A DNA stretch of 64,000 nt, from the NCBI RefSeq assembly GCF_003058055.1, contig NZ_QBTZ01000001.1, forward strand, positions 4,234,001-4,298,000. Direction: 5' to 3'. The position numbers and the translations under genes were made by a program. How positions within the stretch are numbered: position 1 is the stretch's first letter; each line of letters begins with the position of its first letter. Shown in pieces: positions 55,498 through 62,607 of this stretch. A model generated the notes under the pieces. It was not told the DNA's origin and made no database searches. It saw only the letters and a list, made by a program, of their open reading frames with translations. Source of the DNA: Acidovorax sp. 107 (GTDB lineage Bacteria > Pseudomonadota > Gammaproteobacteria > Burkholderiales > Burkholderiaceae_C).

Positions 55498-56717
55498 CCC
55501 ATCCCACATCGCTCGTTCTAGAGGGCAATGAGGTCAAGCTCCGTTTGCAAGCGGAGCGCGTCCAAACCGGCTCGCCCGTTCATGTCGATTGGCTGCGCTT
55601 CACAGTCAATCTGCGGTTCGCGCCCATTCCCACCGTTGAGCATCTTTTCCCGCCCGCCCAGGCATCGGAATTCGATCTGCGCTCAGAGCACCAACTGAGC
55701 GAAGACGATCGCCGCCGCGCAAAGCTCTGCCACCTGCTGCGCGACATTCCAGACCCTGACTTTGCCGCCAGCACACAAGCGCTTGAGCTGGCTAACAACG
55801 TCTGCGACATCCTCGGCGAAGGCTTCACCGTAGACCCCGAAATGAAGAAGGGTCACGACTTCTACCGCCACCGCTGGAGCATCCTGCGCGCTGGCAATGA
55901 ATGCGGCTGGGTCGGCTTCCTCGCCTCCGGTGAAAGCCCACGCCAGCGTGCCCAGTCGAAGACCATTCATTGCAACCTGTACGGCGTCGCCTGCACGTTT
56001 GCTGCCCCAGGCTGGGCACCACGCATGGCCGACTACATGGACGAACACCGCGCCCTGGTCACGCGCTGCGATCTGGCCCTGGACTTCTTCGACGGCATCA
56101 GCGGTGGCATGGACCGCGTTGCCACTGACTACGACGCCGGGGCCATGGACCACTACGGCCACCGCCCTGAACACAACTGTGTGGGCGCTTGGCGTGCTGG
56201 TGGTGTGGGCCGCTCCTTCTACTTCGGCAGCAAGGCCGCAGGCAAGCAAACCAACGTCTACGACAAGGGCGTGCAGCTCTACGGCAAACAGGACGCTACC
56301 GGCTGGCAGCGCATCGAGTTGCGCTATGGAAACCAAAAGCGCCTGCTGCCCACGGACGTTCTGCGCAGGCCCGCCGACTTCTTCGCAGGTGCCAGCGACT
56401 GGCATGCACAGATGCTGGCTGAGCACGGCGCCATTGCAACGCCTGAGCCCATCAAAACAGAGCCACGCCTGCCCCTTGAAACCCTCATGGCCGAGTGCAC
56501 GCGCAACGCCCGTTGGTTCTTCTCCACCGCTGGCAAATCAGCCGCGCTCGCGTTCCTCTACATGGACCGCGAAACCCTCATGCAATTCATTGAGAACTGC
56601 GCCGAGATGCCCGGTCGCCTTGCCAAGTTCAAGCGCTCCGAAGTCGAGCGCATCTATCAGCAGATGTTCAAAAAGATCTCGGGCTCCGGTGCTGGCCACA
56701 CCGCGTTTGCCCACTAA
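55494..56717 (+). CDS. Inovirus replication initiation protein (Rep_trans family)
   Basis: A 407-residue rolling-circle replication initiator, the functional analogue of filamentous phage gene II / RstA. Family blocks: VHVDWLRFTVNLRF near residue 28, ALVTRCDLALDFFDG near 188, GRSFYFGSKAAGKQTNVYDK near 240 and WQRIELRYGNQKRLLPTDVL near 270. It should nick the plus origin in the intergenic region. It is followed after 22 bases by the ssDNA-binding protein gene. Confidence 0.9.
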   Translation: MTHPTSLVLEGNEVKLRLQAERVQTGSPVHVDWLRFTVNLRFAPIPTVEHLFPPAQASEFDLRSEHQLSEDDRRRAKLCHLLRDIPDPDFAASTQALELANNVCDILGEGFTVDPEMKKGHDFYRHRWSILRAGNECGWVGFLASGESPRQRAQSKTIHCNLYGVACTFAAPGWAPRMADYMDEHRALVTRCDLALDFFDGISGGMDRVATDYDAGAMDHYGHRPEHNCVGAWRAGGVGRSFYFGSKAAGKQTNVYDKGVQLYGKQDATGWQRIELRYGNQKRLLPTDVLRRPADFFAGASDWHAQMLAEHGAIATPEPIKTEPRLPLETLMAECTRNARWFFSTAGKSAALAFLYMDRETLMQFIENCAEMPGRLAKFKRSEVERIYQQMFKKISGSGAGHTAFAH

Positions 56718-56739
56718 CCCAGGCCACGAAGGACTAACC

Positions 56740-57060
56740 ATGAAGATGACCAGCAAAGCCGTGTTGCACGGCCTCAAGCAATCCAAGGGCGACTATGAGG
56801 GCCGCGCCTTCGACTCCACCACCTTCCACCTGTCGGTGGACATTGCCCAGTCCTCCAGCGGCGAAAGCATCGGCGTGGTCACTCGCCCGTTCAAGCTGGG
56901 TGACTCCACCGAGTTCCAAAAGTGGGCACACCTCAAAAATTCGTGGCCCCTCGGCGGCGTGATGTGTGAATGTGAGTTCGACATCGTGGCCGGTGCGGAC
57001 AACACCACAAAGCTCACGCTGCTGGCGATCAAACCCGCCGCCCAGGCCAAGGCCGCGTAA
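56740..57060 (+). CDS. Putative inovirus ssDNA-binding protein (gene V analogue)
   Basis: A 106-residue protein that starts after an AAGGA site. Its size, its place right after Rep, and the alternating beta-type pattern (TFHLSVDIAQ, GVMCECEFDIVAG, TKLTLLAIKP) fit the small single-strand-binding proteins that coat inovirus DNA and switch replication to export. There is no strong sequence signature, so the call is by position and form. Confidence 0.65.
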   Translation: MKMTSKAVLHGLKQSKGDYEGRAFDSTTFHLSVDIAQSSSGESIGVVTRPFKLGDSTEFQKWAHLKNSWPLGGVMCECEFDIVAGADNTTKLTLLAIKPAAQAKAA

Positions 57061-57076
57061 GGCACCAAGGCACGCC

Positions 57077-57298
57077 ATGCGCAACGTGATCCAGTCCCGC
57101 ACAACAGGCGCTTTCCTCGCGCCCTCATACGAGGACGGCCAACCGGAGTGGACCATGTTGCTCTGCGAAGCCGCCATTGTCGAAGACCTCGAAACCTGCG
57201 TGCAGCTTATCGAGGACCACACCGAACCGTTCCACCGACCCCAAGTCGTGGACCTCGATGACCTCTACAAAAAGCAGGAGCCACACCTTGGAAATTGA
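57077..57298 (+). CDS. Small phage hypothetical protein
   Basis: A 73-residue soluble acidic protein (SYEDGQPEWTMLLCEAAIVE then DLETCVQLIEDH). I recall similar proteins at this place in betaproteobacterial inoviruses, but no function. It starts 16 bases after the ssDNA-binding gene and overlaps the next gene by 11 bases. Confidence 0.6.
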   Translation: MRNVIQSRTTGAFLAPSYEDGQPEWTMLLCEAAIVEDLETCVQLIEDHTEPFHRPQVVDLDDLYKKQEPHLGN

Positions 57299-57494
57299 CC
57301 TCTCGTTCTTCGCCCAGCGCGTTGCCATGCTGGCCCTACTGGCGGGCTTCGTTGGCGGTCTGCTGTTCGTCCTGGTGCATGGCGCAGTAGTCGCCCTGGC
57401 TGAGCGTCTGCGCTCACGCGCCAACACTGCCGAACGCGTCGCCCAGGCACGCATTCGGCAGCAATCAATCATGCGGGCCATGCCTCGTGGCTGA
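57288..57494 (+). CDS. Small phage membrane protein
   Basis: A 68-residue protein with one long hydrophobic helix (VAMLALLAGFVGGLLFVLVH) and a basic C-terminal tail rich in Arg. The TTG at 57288 is the probable start, because CAGGAG lies upstream and no ATG fits. It may be a minor virion protein like pVII or pIX, or an assembly factor. It overlaps both neighbours, a typical compact phage layout. Confidence 0.6.
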   Translation: MEIDLSFFAQRVAMLALLAGFVGGLLFVLVHGAVVALAERLRSRANTAERVAQARIRQQSIMRAMPRG

Positions 57495-57699
57495 CCCAAC
57501 TGTCATCGAATGCCCCAGCACCTGCACGGTGACTGTGGTGCATGAATTAAGCCTCCCTCCGCTGCAACTCGATACAGCGGATGGAGCAGCCATCGCGGGC
57601 GCCGTCCTCGCGGTCTGGGTAGTCGGCTGGGCATTTCGCATGCTCGTCCGCTCCTTGAACATCGACGGCAATTCATCAACCACCAATGAGGAAAACTGA
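57487..57699 (+). CDS. Small phage membrane protein (minor coat candidate)
   Basis: A 70-residue protein starting at GTG 57487 inside the previous gene. The N-terminal part has two cysteines (VIECPSTCTV), and a transmembrane helix follows (AAIAGAVLAVWVVGWAFRML, about residues 34-53). It ends just before the major coat gene. Proteins like this precede pVIII in several inoviruses; the exact role is unknown. Confidence 0.6.
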   Translation: MADPTVIECPSTCTVTVVHELSLPPLQLDTADGAAIAGAVLAVWVVGWAFRMLVRSLNIDGNSSTTNEEN

Positions 57700-57700
57700 A

Positions 57701-57919
57701 ATGAACCGCTTCAACATGCAAACCCGTCGTGCAGCCCAGATCGCCGCTGCCTCTGCCCTCGTCCTGGCTTCGCAATCGCACGCTGCTGCCATCGATGTGA
57801 CCCCCGTCACTGCCGACATTAGCGCTCAGGCCGCACCAGTGGCCGCCATCGGTGCTGCTGTGCTGGTGCTCTTCGTGGGCATCAAGGCCTTCAAGTGGGT
57901 GCGTAAGGCTCTGTCCTAA
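57701..57919 (+). CDS. Inovirus major coat protein (pVIII-like)
   Basis: A 72-residue precursor. A signal peptide (AAQIAAASALVLASQSHA) leads to a mature protein of about 40 residues. That has an acidic amphipathic start (IDVTPVTADISAQ), a hydrophobic helix (AAVLVLFVGIKAFKWV) and a basic C-terminus (RKAL), the usual design for DNA-facing lysines and arginine. The start at 57701 follows GAGGAAAACTGAA. This is the main capsid subunit. Confidence 0.88.
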   Translation: MNRFNMQTRRAAQIAAASALVLASQSHAAAIDVTPVTADISAQAAPVAAIGAAVLVLFVGIKAFKWVRKALS

Positions 57920-58004
57920 GCCCTCACTGCATGCGCTCCCTGACCGGCCGGCAGGGGCCTTGCAAAAGCTCACGCGGGGTGGGCTTCTTCAAGGTGCAAA
58001 ACAC

Positions 58005-58064
58005 ATGGGCCTCTTCGTCATCATCGCCGTCTTGGGGGCCGCATGGTTCATCTTTACCGCCTGA
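58005..58064 (+). CDS. Tiny hydrophobic ORF upstream of and overlapping pIII
   Basis: A 19-codon frame encoding MGLFVIIAVLGAAWFIFTA, preceded by AAGGTG at good spacing. Its last 22 bases overlap the start of pIII in another frame. It could be a very small virion cap protein, or a leader peptide that couples translation to pIII. Chance cannot be excluded at this length. Confidence 0.35.
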   Translation: MGLFVIIAVLGAAWFIFTA

Positions 58065-59497
58065 TCGCGGCGATGGTCATTGCCGTCTTCTCGGCCACTA
58101 CGTTCGCTGCCATCGCGCCTGTTGTGAAGTATCGCGACAACCTCGGGCGTGTCGATACGGTCAGCGGTCTGGTTGCGTGGTGGCAGGCTTATGACCCGGT
58201 TTTTCCGTGTACCTCGCCGTACACCAACAAGGCTGCGACATGGGAAGCCCGGAACGTCACGGCGCAGAAGTTTGATCTCTACAAAGTCGGGTCCAACTGT
58301 CTCGGCACAGGTACATACAACACCCTAGTGCAGAGTCCCACCGCTTCGGGCTCTGCGTGTCCTACTGGCTCCGCCCTGTCCGGTGGCACTTGCCAATGTC
58401 TTTCACCGCTGGTTGAGGTTGGAGGTGAATGCAAGCTCCCTGCTTGTCCTGTCGGCCAGCATGAGGAAGGCGGTGCATGCGTTCCTGATGCCTGCAAGCC
58501 GAATGAAACCCGCGTCAATGGCGTGTGCGTTCCTGAGCCTCCCTGTCCAACTGGGCAGACCCGGGTTAACGGCAAGTGCGTACCCATGAAGTGCCCTTCT
58601 CAGGGAACGGTGTCGGACCAGTGGTACGAGCTCACATCACCGGGCACGAGTGCGACATGCCTGTTCAACAGCCAGGACAACACCTACTGCACCATGACGG
58701 TGAAGCCCAGCGTTATCGCTTCCAGCGGCGGCAGCAACACGTATATGGGCGGCTATGGCGTTTACACCGGTGGCACCTGTGGCCCTTCTGAGCCCGGAAA
58801 GCCCACGCCTGTGGACCCCAATAAACCTGATGGCGACCCCAATAACGGAACCAAGCCACCCGGCCCGAATGACCCCAAGCCGGACACAAGGCCCGGTGGC
58901 AGTCCCGGCGGCCCCGGCAGCAATCCAACGCCGCCAAACCCTGATGGCACATGCCCTGCTGGCACCTACAAATCGAACGGCGGTTGCTACCCCAAAGACC
59001 CGCCCACGCAGCCGCCAGACAATGACGGCAAGTGCCCTAGCGGGTACATCAAGGTGGGCGATAAGTGCGTCCCCCTGATGCCGCCAGAAGACAAAGACCC
59101 TGACGACAAAGACCCCTCGTCGTTCGGAGGCCAGTGCGAGGCGATCACCTGCGACGGCGACGCCATTCAGTGCGCCATAGCCCGCGACCAATACAAACGG
59201 TCCTGCCAGCTCATGGAAAAGGAAAGCGCTGAATCTCAGCTCTACGGCTCCAATAAGGGCAAGGAGGGCAATCAGACTGGGGAGCTTCCGGGCAATGAAA
59301 CCATCAGCCTGTCGGGCCGCATCGATACCTCTGATGCGCTCGGCGGTGGCTCCTGCTTTGGCAATCTGAACGTCACTGTGTGGGGCCAGTCGGTGGTGCT
59401 GCCACTCGCTGACCTGTGCCAATACCTCGCCATGCTCGGCAACATCTTGGTGGCCGTGTCGATGCTCATGGCCGCCCGCATCGTCACTAGGGGATAG
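58043..59497 (+). CDS. Inovirus adsorption/attachment protein (pIII-like) with repeated C-x10-C modules
   Basis: A 484-residue minor coat protein at the virion tip. A signal peptide (about 1-23) is followed by an N-terminal domain and five C-x10-C modules (starting at residues 106, 119, 135, 151, 168). Next come a further Cys-containing domain, a Pro/Gly/Asp linker (about 246-302), two more C-x10-C modules (304 and 331), and a C-terminal anchor domain with a hydrophobic helix (NILVAVSMLMAARIV). The layout matches pIII: receptor-binding part, flexible linker, membrane anchor. The Cys modules probably form small disulfide loops. The binding target (pilus or Tol) is unknown. Confidence 0.85.
   Translation: MVHLYRLIAAMVIAVFSATTFAAIAPVVKYRDNLGRVDTVSGLVAWWQAYDPVFPCTSPYTNKAATWEARNVTAQKFDLYKVGSNCLGTGTYNTLVQSPTASGSACPTGSALSGGTCQCLSPLVEVGGECKLPACPVGQHEEGGACVPDACKPNETRVNGVCVPEPPCPTGQTRVNGKCVPMKCPSQGTVSDQWYELTSPGTSATCLFNSQDNTYCTMTVKPSVIASSGGSNTYMGGYGVYTGGTCGPSEPGKPTPVDPNKPDGDPNNGTKPPGPNDPKPDTRPGGSPGGPGSNPTPPNPDGTCPAGTYKSNGGCYPKDPPTQPPDNDGKCPSGYIKVGDKCVPLMPPEDKDPDDKDPSSFGGQCEAITCDGDAIQCAIARDQYKRSCQLMEKESAESQLYGSNKGKEGNQTGELPGNETISLSGRIDTSDALGGGSCFGNLNVTVWGQSVVLPLADLCQYLAMLGNILVAVSMLMAARIVTRG
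58358..58579 (+). repeat. Five C-x10-C modules within pIII
   Basis: Residues 106-179 of pIII hold five copies of a 12-residue C-x10-C unit with a G-G or N-G just before the second Cys, for example CPTGQTRVNGKC. Spacers are 1, 4, 4 and 5 residues. The spacing is invariant while the sequence varies, as expected for disulfide loops under diversifying selection. Confidence 0.8.
58952..59068 (+). repeat. Two further C-x10-C modules within pIII
   Basis: Residues 304-315 (CPAGTYKSNGGC) and 331-342 (CPSGYIKVGDKC) repeat the same unit after the Pro/Gly-rich linker. Confidence 0.8.
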
Positions 59498-59501
59498 AAC
59501 C

Positions 59502-59801
59502 ATGCCAATGTTTGTTGCTGCCATCGGCGGCATGCTCATCAACCTTGTGGGCACCCTCGCGGGCCGCATCCTGATTGCTCTTGGCATCAGCGTTGTGACC
59601 TACACGGGTGTCTCTGCTTCACTCGATTGGATGAAAGCTGGCGCAGTCTCCGCGCTCGGTGGTCTGCCTGCCGACATGATCGGGCTGATCGCTTTCATGA
59701 AGGTGGGCGTCTGCATCAGCATCATCACCAGTGCCATTGCTGCACGTGCCATCGTCAGCGGCCTTAGCGGCGACAGCTTCAAGAAGTGGGTGATGAAATG
59801 A
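59502..59801 (+). CDS. Inovirus minor coat protein pVI-like (DUF2523)
   Basis: A 99-residue membrane protein with three hydrophobic segments (LINLVGTLAGRILIALGISV, ADMIGLIAFMKVGVCISII, and a terminal amphipathic part). It is the DUF2523 type found between pIII and Zot in many inoviruses and thought to cap the virion with pIII. Its stop overlaps the Zot start (ATGA). Confidence 0.85.
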   Translation: MPMFVAAIGGMLINLVGTLAGRILIALGISVVTYTGVSASLDWMKAGAVSALGGLPADMIGLIAFMKVGVCISIITSAIAARAIVSGLSGDSFKKWVMK

Positions 59802-60970
59802 TCTACCTCACCACTGGTGCGAACGGCGCAGGCAAAACGCTGCTGACTCTCAAGGATGTGCGGGCGCAGCAGCTCAAGGAAAACCGCCCGGTTTACTACC
59901 ATGGCTTTGACATGGACGAGGCCAAAGCGGCTGAATTCGGCTGGCAGAAGTTTGACCCCAAGGATTGGCAAGGCCTCCCTGATGGGTCGATCTGCATCAT
60001 GGACGAGTGCCAGAACGAATTCCCGTTGAGGCGCTCCGGCTCGGAGGTGCCTGAGTACGTGCAGGCCATCGCTCAGCACCGTCGCCGCCGCGGTTTTGAC
60101 TTCTGGATGATCTGCCCGCACCCCTCGCTGGTCGATGTGTTCGTGCGCCGTCTGATCGATAAGCCATCATGGCATCGGCACCTAAAGCGTGCCTTCGGCG
60201 CTGATGTGGTCAGCGTCCTTCGCTTCTCGGCACCTGACATGAAGTGTGAAGAGCCCGGCGCAGGCGCTCGCGGCGAAGTGTCCATGGTGGGCTATCCCAA
60301 GGAGGTCTACAGCTGGTATCGCTCGGCCAGTCTCCACACCGGGAAAAGGAAAATCCCTCGCGCCGTGTTCGTCCTGGCTGCGTGCGCCATCGCTGTTCCC
60401 TCGGCCCTGTACTTCGCCATCACCGGCGTTTACAAAAACGCCACTAAGCAGGCCAAGCCCGCTACAGAAACGATAGCAAACGTGCCAGGCGGAAATGCTC
60501 CTCAAAACGGGCGGCAGGTTGCCCAGGTGATGACCGCTGCGGAATATGTCGACCACCGCACCCCGCGCCTGAAAGACTTCCCGCAGACGGCCCCGGCCTA
60601 CGACGAGGTCACCAAGCCCACTGAGGCCCCGTACCCTGCGGCCTGTGTCCAGATGGGCAAAACCTGCAAGTGCTACACGCAGCAGGCCACGCTATTGCAA
60701 GTGTCCGGCGCTGCATGTCTCCAGATCGTGCAACAGGGCTTCTTCATGGACTGGAAAACCGCCCCCAGGGGTGAATTCAGTCCAAGGGATAGGGGCGACT
60801 ATCGGCAAGGCCGGGAAGGCCATCAGCAGCCCCAGCAAGTGGCCCAGCTGGACCCGCAACGCACAGTCCCTGTGCCATCGCCTGCGGCCCGACCTGAGCC
60901 CGTGCAGAGTCAGTACCTCCAAGGCCTCGCTGCGCGCAATGCTCAGGTGCGTTCTAGCCTCACGCAATGA
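59798..60970 (+). CDS. Zot-like inovirus assembly ATPase (pI)
   Basis: A 390-residue membrane protein that drives phage extrusion. The N-terminal Zonular occludens toxin domain has Walker A GANGAGKT (residues 7-14) and a Walker B-like SICIMDECQNEFP near 63-75. AQHRRRRGFDFWMICPHPSL near 93 is family-typical. One transmembrane helix (about 188-207) is followed by a periplasmic C-terminal region with a Cys-rich KTCKCYTQQATLLQVSG block. It is the most conserved inovirus marker and confirms the prophage identity. Confidence 0.93.
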   Translation: MIYLTTGANGAGKTLLTLKDVRAQQLKENRPVYYHGFDMDEAKAAEFGWQKFDPKDWQGLPDGSICIMDECQNEFPLRRSGSEVPEYVQAIAQHRRRRGFDFWMICPHPSLVDVFVRRLIDKPSWHRHLKRAFGADVVSVLRFSAPDMKCEEPGAGARGEVSMVGYPKEVYSWYRSASLHTGKRKIPRAVFVLAACAIAVPSALYFAITGVYKNATKQAKPATETIANVPGGNAPQNGRQVAQVMTAAEYVDHRTPRLKDFPQTAPAYDEVTKPTEAPYPAACVQMGKTCKCYTQQATLLQVSGAACLQIVQQGFFMDWKTAPRGEFSPRDRGDYRQGREGHQQPQQVAQLDPQRTVPVPSPAARPEPVQSQYLQGLAARNAQVRSSLTQ

Positions 60971-60971
60971 T

Positions 60972-61184
60972 TCAGCCGCGCCGTGTTTGCTCTCTGGCTT
61001 CGGCCTCATCTTCAAGCATTAGCACCCATCGGTAGCCCTCTGGTGCCTCTGGTCGGCTGAACGGCGATGGCCCTCCGTTCTTTGGTTCCTTGTCAGCAAA
61101 AAACAGCAGATAGGCGGCTTGAATGAGGCCCATGCCTGATAGGGCTAGCAGCGCGTAGTACGTGAAATAGGGGAGTTGCTTCAT
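60972..61184 (-). CDS. Small membrane protein convergent with Zot
   Basis: A 70-residue protein with one transmembrane segment (YYALLALSGMGLIQAAYLLFF) and a charged cytosolic tail. It reads opposite to Zot and ends two bases from the Zot stop. The start at 61184 is the first ATG before the hydrophobic segment. No family is recognised. It is a candidate accessory gene of the prophage. Confidence 0.45.
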   Translation of the reverse strand: MKQLPYFTYYALLALSGMGLIQAAYLLFFADKEPKNGGPSPFSRPEAPEGYRWVLMLEDEAEAREQTRRG

Positions 61185-61242
61185 GCCCTTAAAACTAGCA
61201 CAGCCTTTCAAATGTCGCCAAAACGGATCTGGCCATGACAAT

Positions 61243-61605
61243 TCAGGCGCTGACAACGATAGGGCAGCGGGCCAGCGGACGCATTGCGCGCATGCGGTCG
61301 ATGTGCCCGCCGAAGCCCTTCCGCTTCACCGGCTCAGAGAACACCAGCGCAACTTGCGCAGCCTTCACCAGCTTGCCCAGGTCGCGCACCTTCTTCGCCA
61401 GCTCTCGCGCCCAGCTCGGGGCAGTCTTGCGGACTGGATAGGCCACCCGGCCCGCTGCCTTGAACGCCGCACCACGCTCGGCCCTGATCGCCCGCAGGAG
61501 GCGTGTCGTAGGCCGCGACGTAGCCCACACCAGCAAGCGCCCGAACTGCAAAGGCATCTGCAGCGCCAGAGCTTCAGGAAATTTGCGGTAGTTGATTGCG
61601 ATCAT
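61243..61605 (-). CDS. Basic hypothetical protein in the phage accessory region
   Basis: A 120-residue Arg/Lys-rich protein preceded by AAGGGGAAC before its ATG at 61605. It has no recognisable domain. The composition (RPTTRLLRAIRAERG, KKVRDLGKLVKAAQ) suggests nucleic-acid or membrane-surface contact. It lies on the minus strand between the structural genes and the intergenic region, where inoviruses often carry cargo genes. Confidence 0.45.
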   Translation of the reverse strand: MIAINYRKFPEALALQMPLQFGRLLVWATSRPTTRLLRAIRAERGAAFKAAGRVAYPVRKTAPSWARELAKKVRDLGKLVKAAQVALVFSEPVKRKGFGGHIDRMRAMRPLARCPIVVSA

Positions 61606-62007
61606 GGTGTTCCCCTTCAGGTGTACCGGGCCCCTAGATTCCGAGCCGGACAACTGTTGTCTGTTGCCCGTGCAAGCTGGCCTTGCTTGCACCGTTCCCC
61701 TGAGTTCTTCGCCGTGCCATTAGCGGTGCCGGGATTGAGTTCCGGAGGGGGGAGGGTTTGTAAAGCGCAGCTTTATGGATTCCCCCCGCAGGAACTCAAA
61801 GCGCCCTCGGCGCGGTCCTGGCTTAGCGTTGGCCGAAGAGGCGAAGAAATCTGGGGAATGGTGCTGGGCACTACCTTTCACGGGCAACGGACGCCGCGCG
61901 GCGAGCGCCTAAAGCTGCGAAGCAAGCTCAAGCCAATTGAAGTCCTCGATAGCGCGCACCGTTTGATACATTCGTGCTATCAAAATTACAGCTAACTGAT
62001 TACCGTT
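61606..62007. other. Phage intergenic region: probable replication origin and packaging signal
   Basis: A 402-base non-coding stretch with several inverted repeats. TGCAAG/CTTGCA (61671-61676, 61686-61691) is a small one. A large nested hairpin spans 61735-61799. Near the right end TGCTATCAAAATTACAGCTA (61973-61992) resembles the first half of host repeat family A. Inovirus genomes normally have one main intergenic region carrying the plus origin and packaging hairpin, and this is the best candidate. Confidence 0.6.
61735..61799. other. Large three-tier hairpin, candidate packaging signal
   Basis: Outer arms TTGAGTTCC (61735-61743) and GGAACTCAA (61791-61799) pair perfectly. Middle arms GGGGGG (61747-61752) and CCCCCC (61782-61787) pair, and an apical TAAAGC/GCTTTA hairpin (61761-61766, 61770-61775) closes it. 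Extended hairpins of this type mark the packaging signal of filamentous phages. Confidence 0.6.
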
Positions 62008-62598
62008 TTGACCATCTACGGCTACGCCCGCGTTTCGACAACTGAGCAAAACACCGCGACACAGCTCGCGGCATTCAAGCGTGCGGGCATCGAAAAAATC
62101 GTTCAGGAAAAGCGCTCAGCGGTAAAGCAGCGCCCAGAGTTGGAGAGGCTGTTGACCACCATGGTCAAAGGTGACGTGCTGGTGGTCTACAAGCTTGATC
62201 GGCTGGCCCGTTCTGTCTCTCACTTCGTCAAGGTTTTTGAGCATCTGAAAGGGAAGGGTGTCGGCTTCAGGTCGCTGACAGAGTCAATCGAAACCGATAC
62301 GCCGCAGGGGCGCATGTTCTTGCACCTGCTGTCTGCTTTTGCAGAGTTTGAGCGTGAATTGATCCGGGAGAGGTGTCTTGCTGGTCAGCGGGCAGCTCGT
62401 GCCGCTGGGAAGACATGGGGCCGAAAGCGGGCTCTGGCAGATGATGATGTTGCCCAGGCCGCAGCGTGTTGGCGTTCGGGCTGGTACGACCAGCGGACTC
62501 TTGCGGATATGCTGAGCGTTTCCATCAGTAGCCTGCGCGACCACATCCACCGCCATGAGGGCAGGGGGCGTTGGGCGAAGACTCGATTACAAAAGTAA
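62008..62598 (+). CDS. Small serine recombinase (resolvase/invertase type), probable phage integrase
   Basis: A 196-residue serine recombinase. The catalytic Ser10 lies in YGYARVSTTEQN, and other active-site residues are in KLDRLARSVSHF near 70 and AEFERELIRERCLAG near 120. A C-terminal helix-turn-helix (about 150-185, QRTLADMLSVSISSLRDHIH) binds DNA. The probable start is TTG at 62008. It is the rightmost phage gene, next to the junction, and likely catalyses integration in place of host XerCD. Its last codons lie in the attR interval. Confidence 0.88.
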   Translation: MTIYGYARVSTTEQNTATQLAAFKRAGIEKIVQEKRSAVKQRPELERLLTTMVKGDVLVVYKLDRLARSVSHFVKVFEHLKGKGVGFRSLTESIETDTPQGRMFLHLLSAFAEFERELIRERCLAGQRAARAAGKTWGRKRALADDDVAQAAACWRSGWYDQRTLADMLSVSISSLRDHIHRHEGRGRWAKTRLQK

Positions 62599-62605
62599 AA
62601 TCATT
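62586..62605. other. Candidate attR (right prophage junction)
   Basis: It contains ATTACA (62586-62591) and ATCATT (62600-62605), each matching a word at the left junction. If ATTACA is the core, the last recombinase codons are host DNA. If ATCATT is the core, both flanking phage genes are complete inside the phage. Confidence 0.5.
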
Positions 62606-62607
62606 CC

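Larger units (their letters stand above)
54267..62605 (+). mobile_element. Integrated filamentous phage (Inoviridae) prophage, about 8.3 kb
   Basis: A complete inovirus gene set lies between nadK and hrcA: regulator module on the minus strand; Rep, ssDNA-binding protein, small membrane proteins, pVIII, pIII, pVI and Zot on the plus strand; two minus-strand unknowns; a structured intergenic region; and a small serine recombinase at the right end. The size and layout recall Ralstonia RSM-type phages, which also carry a resolvase-like recombinase. All reading frames look intact, so it may be inducible. The exact ends are uncertain because two different 6-bp words are shared by both junctions. 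Confidence 0.93.

Noticed and set aside
55897-56739. Open frame reading through rep in another frame into the ssDNA-binding gene
   Set aside because: Only the part from 56740 has a ribosome-binding site and plausible protein sequence; the upstream part is a shadow of rep.
57938-57956. Hairpin CCCTG/CAGGG after the phage coat gene as a terminator
   Set aside because: The stem is only five pairs and lacks a T-run. Filamentous phages often have a terminator here, but this one is not convincing.
62586-62605. A dif/XerCD site as the integration target
   Set aside because: No sequence with XerC/XerD-like arms is visible at either junction, and the phage encodes its own serine recombinase.
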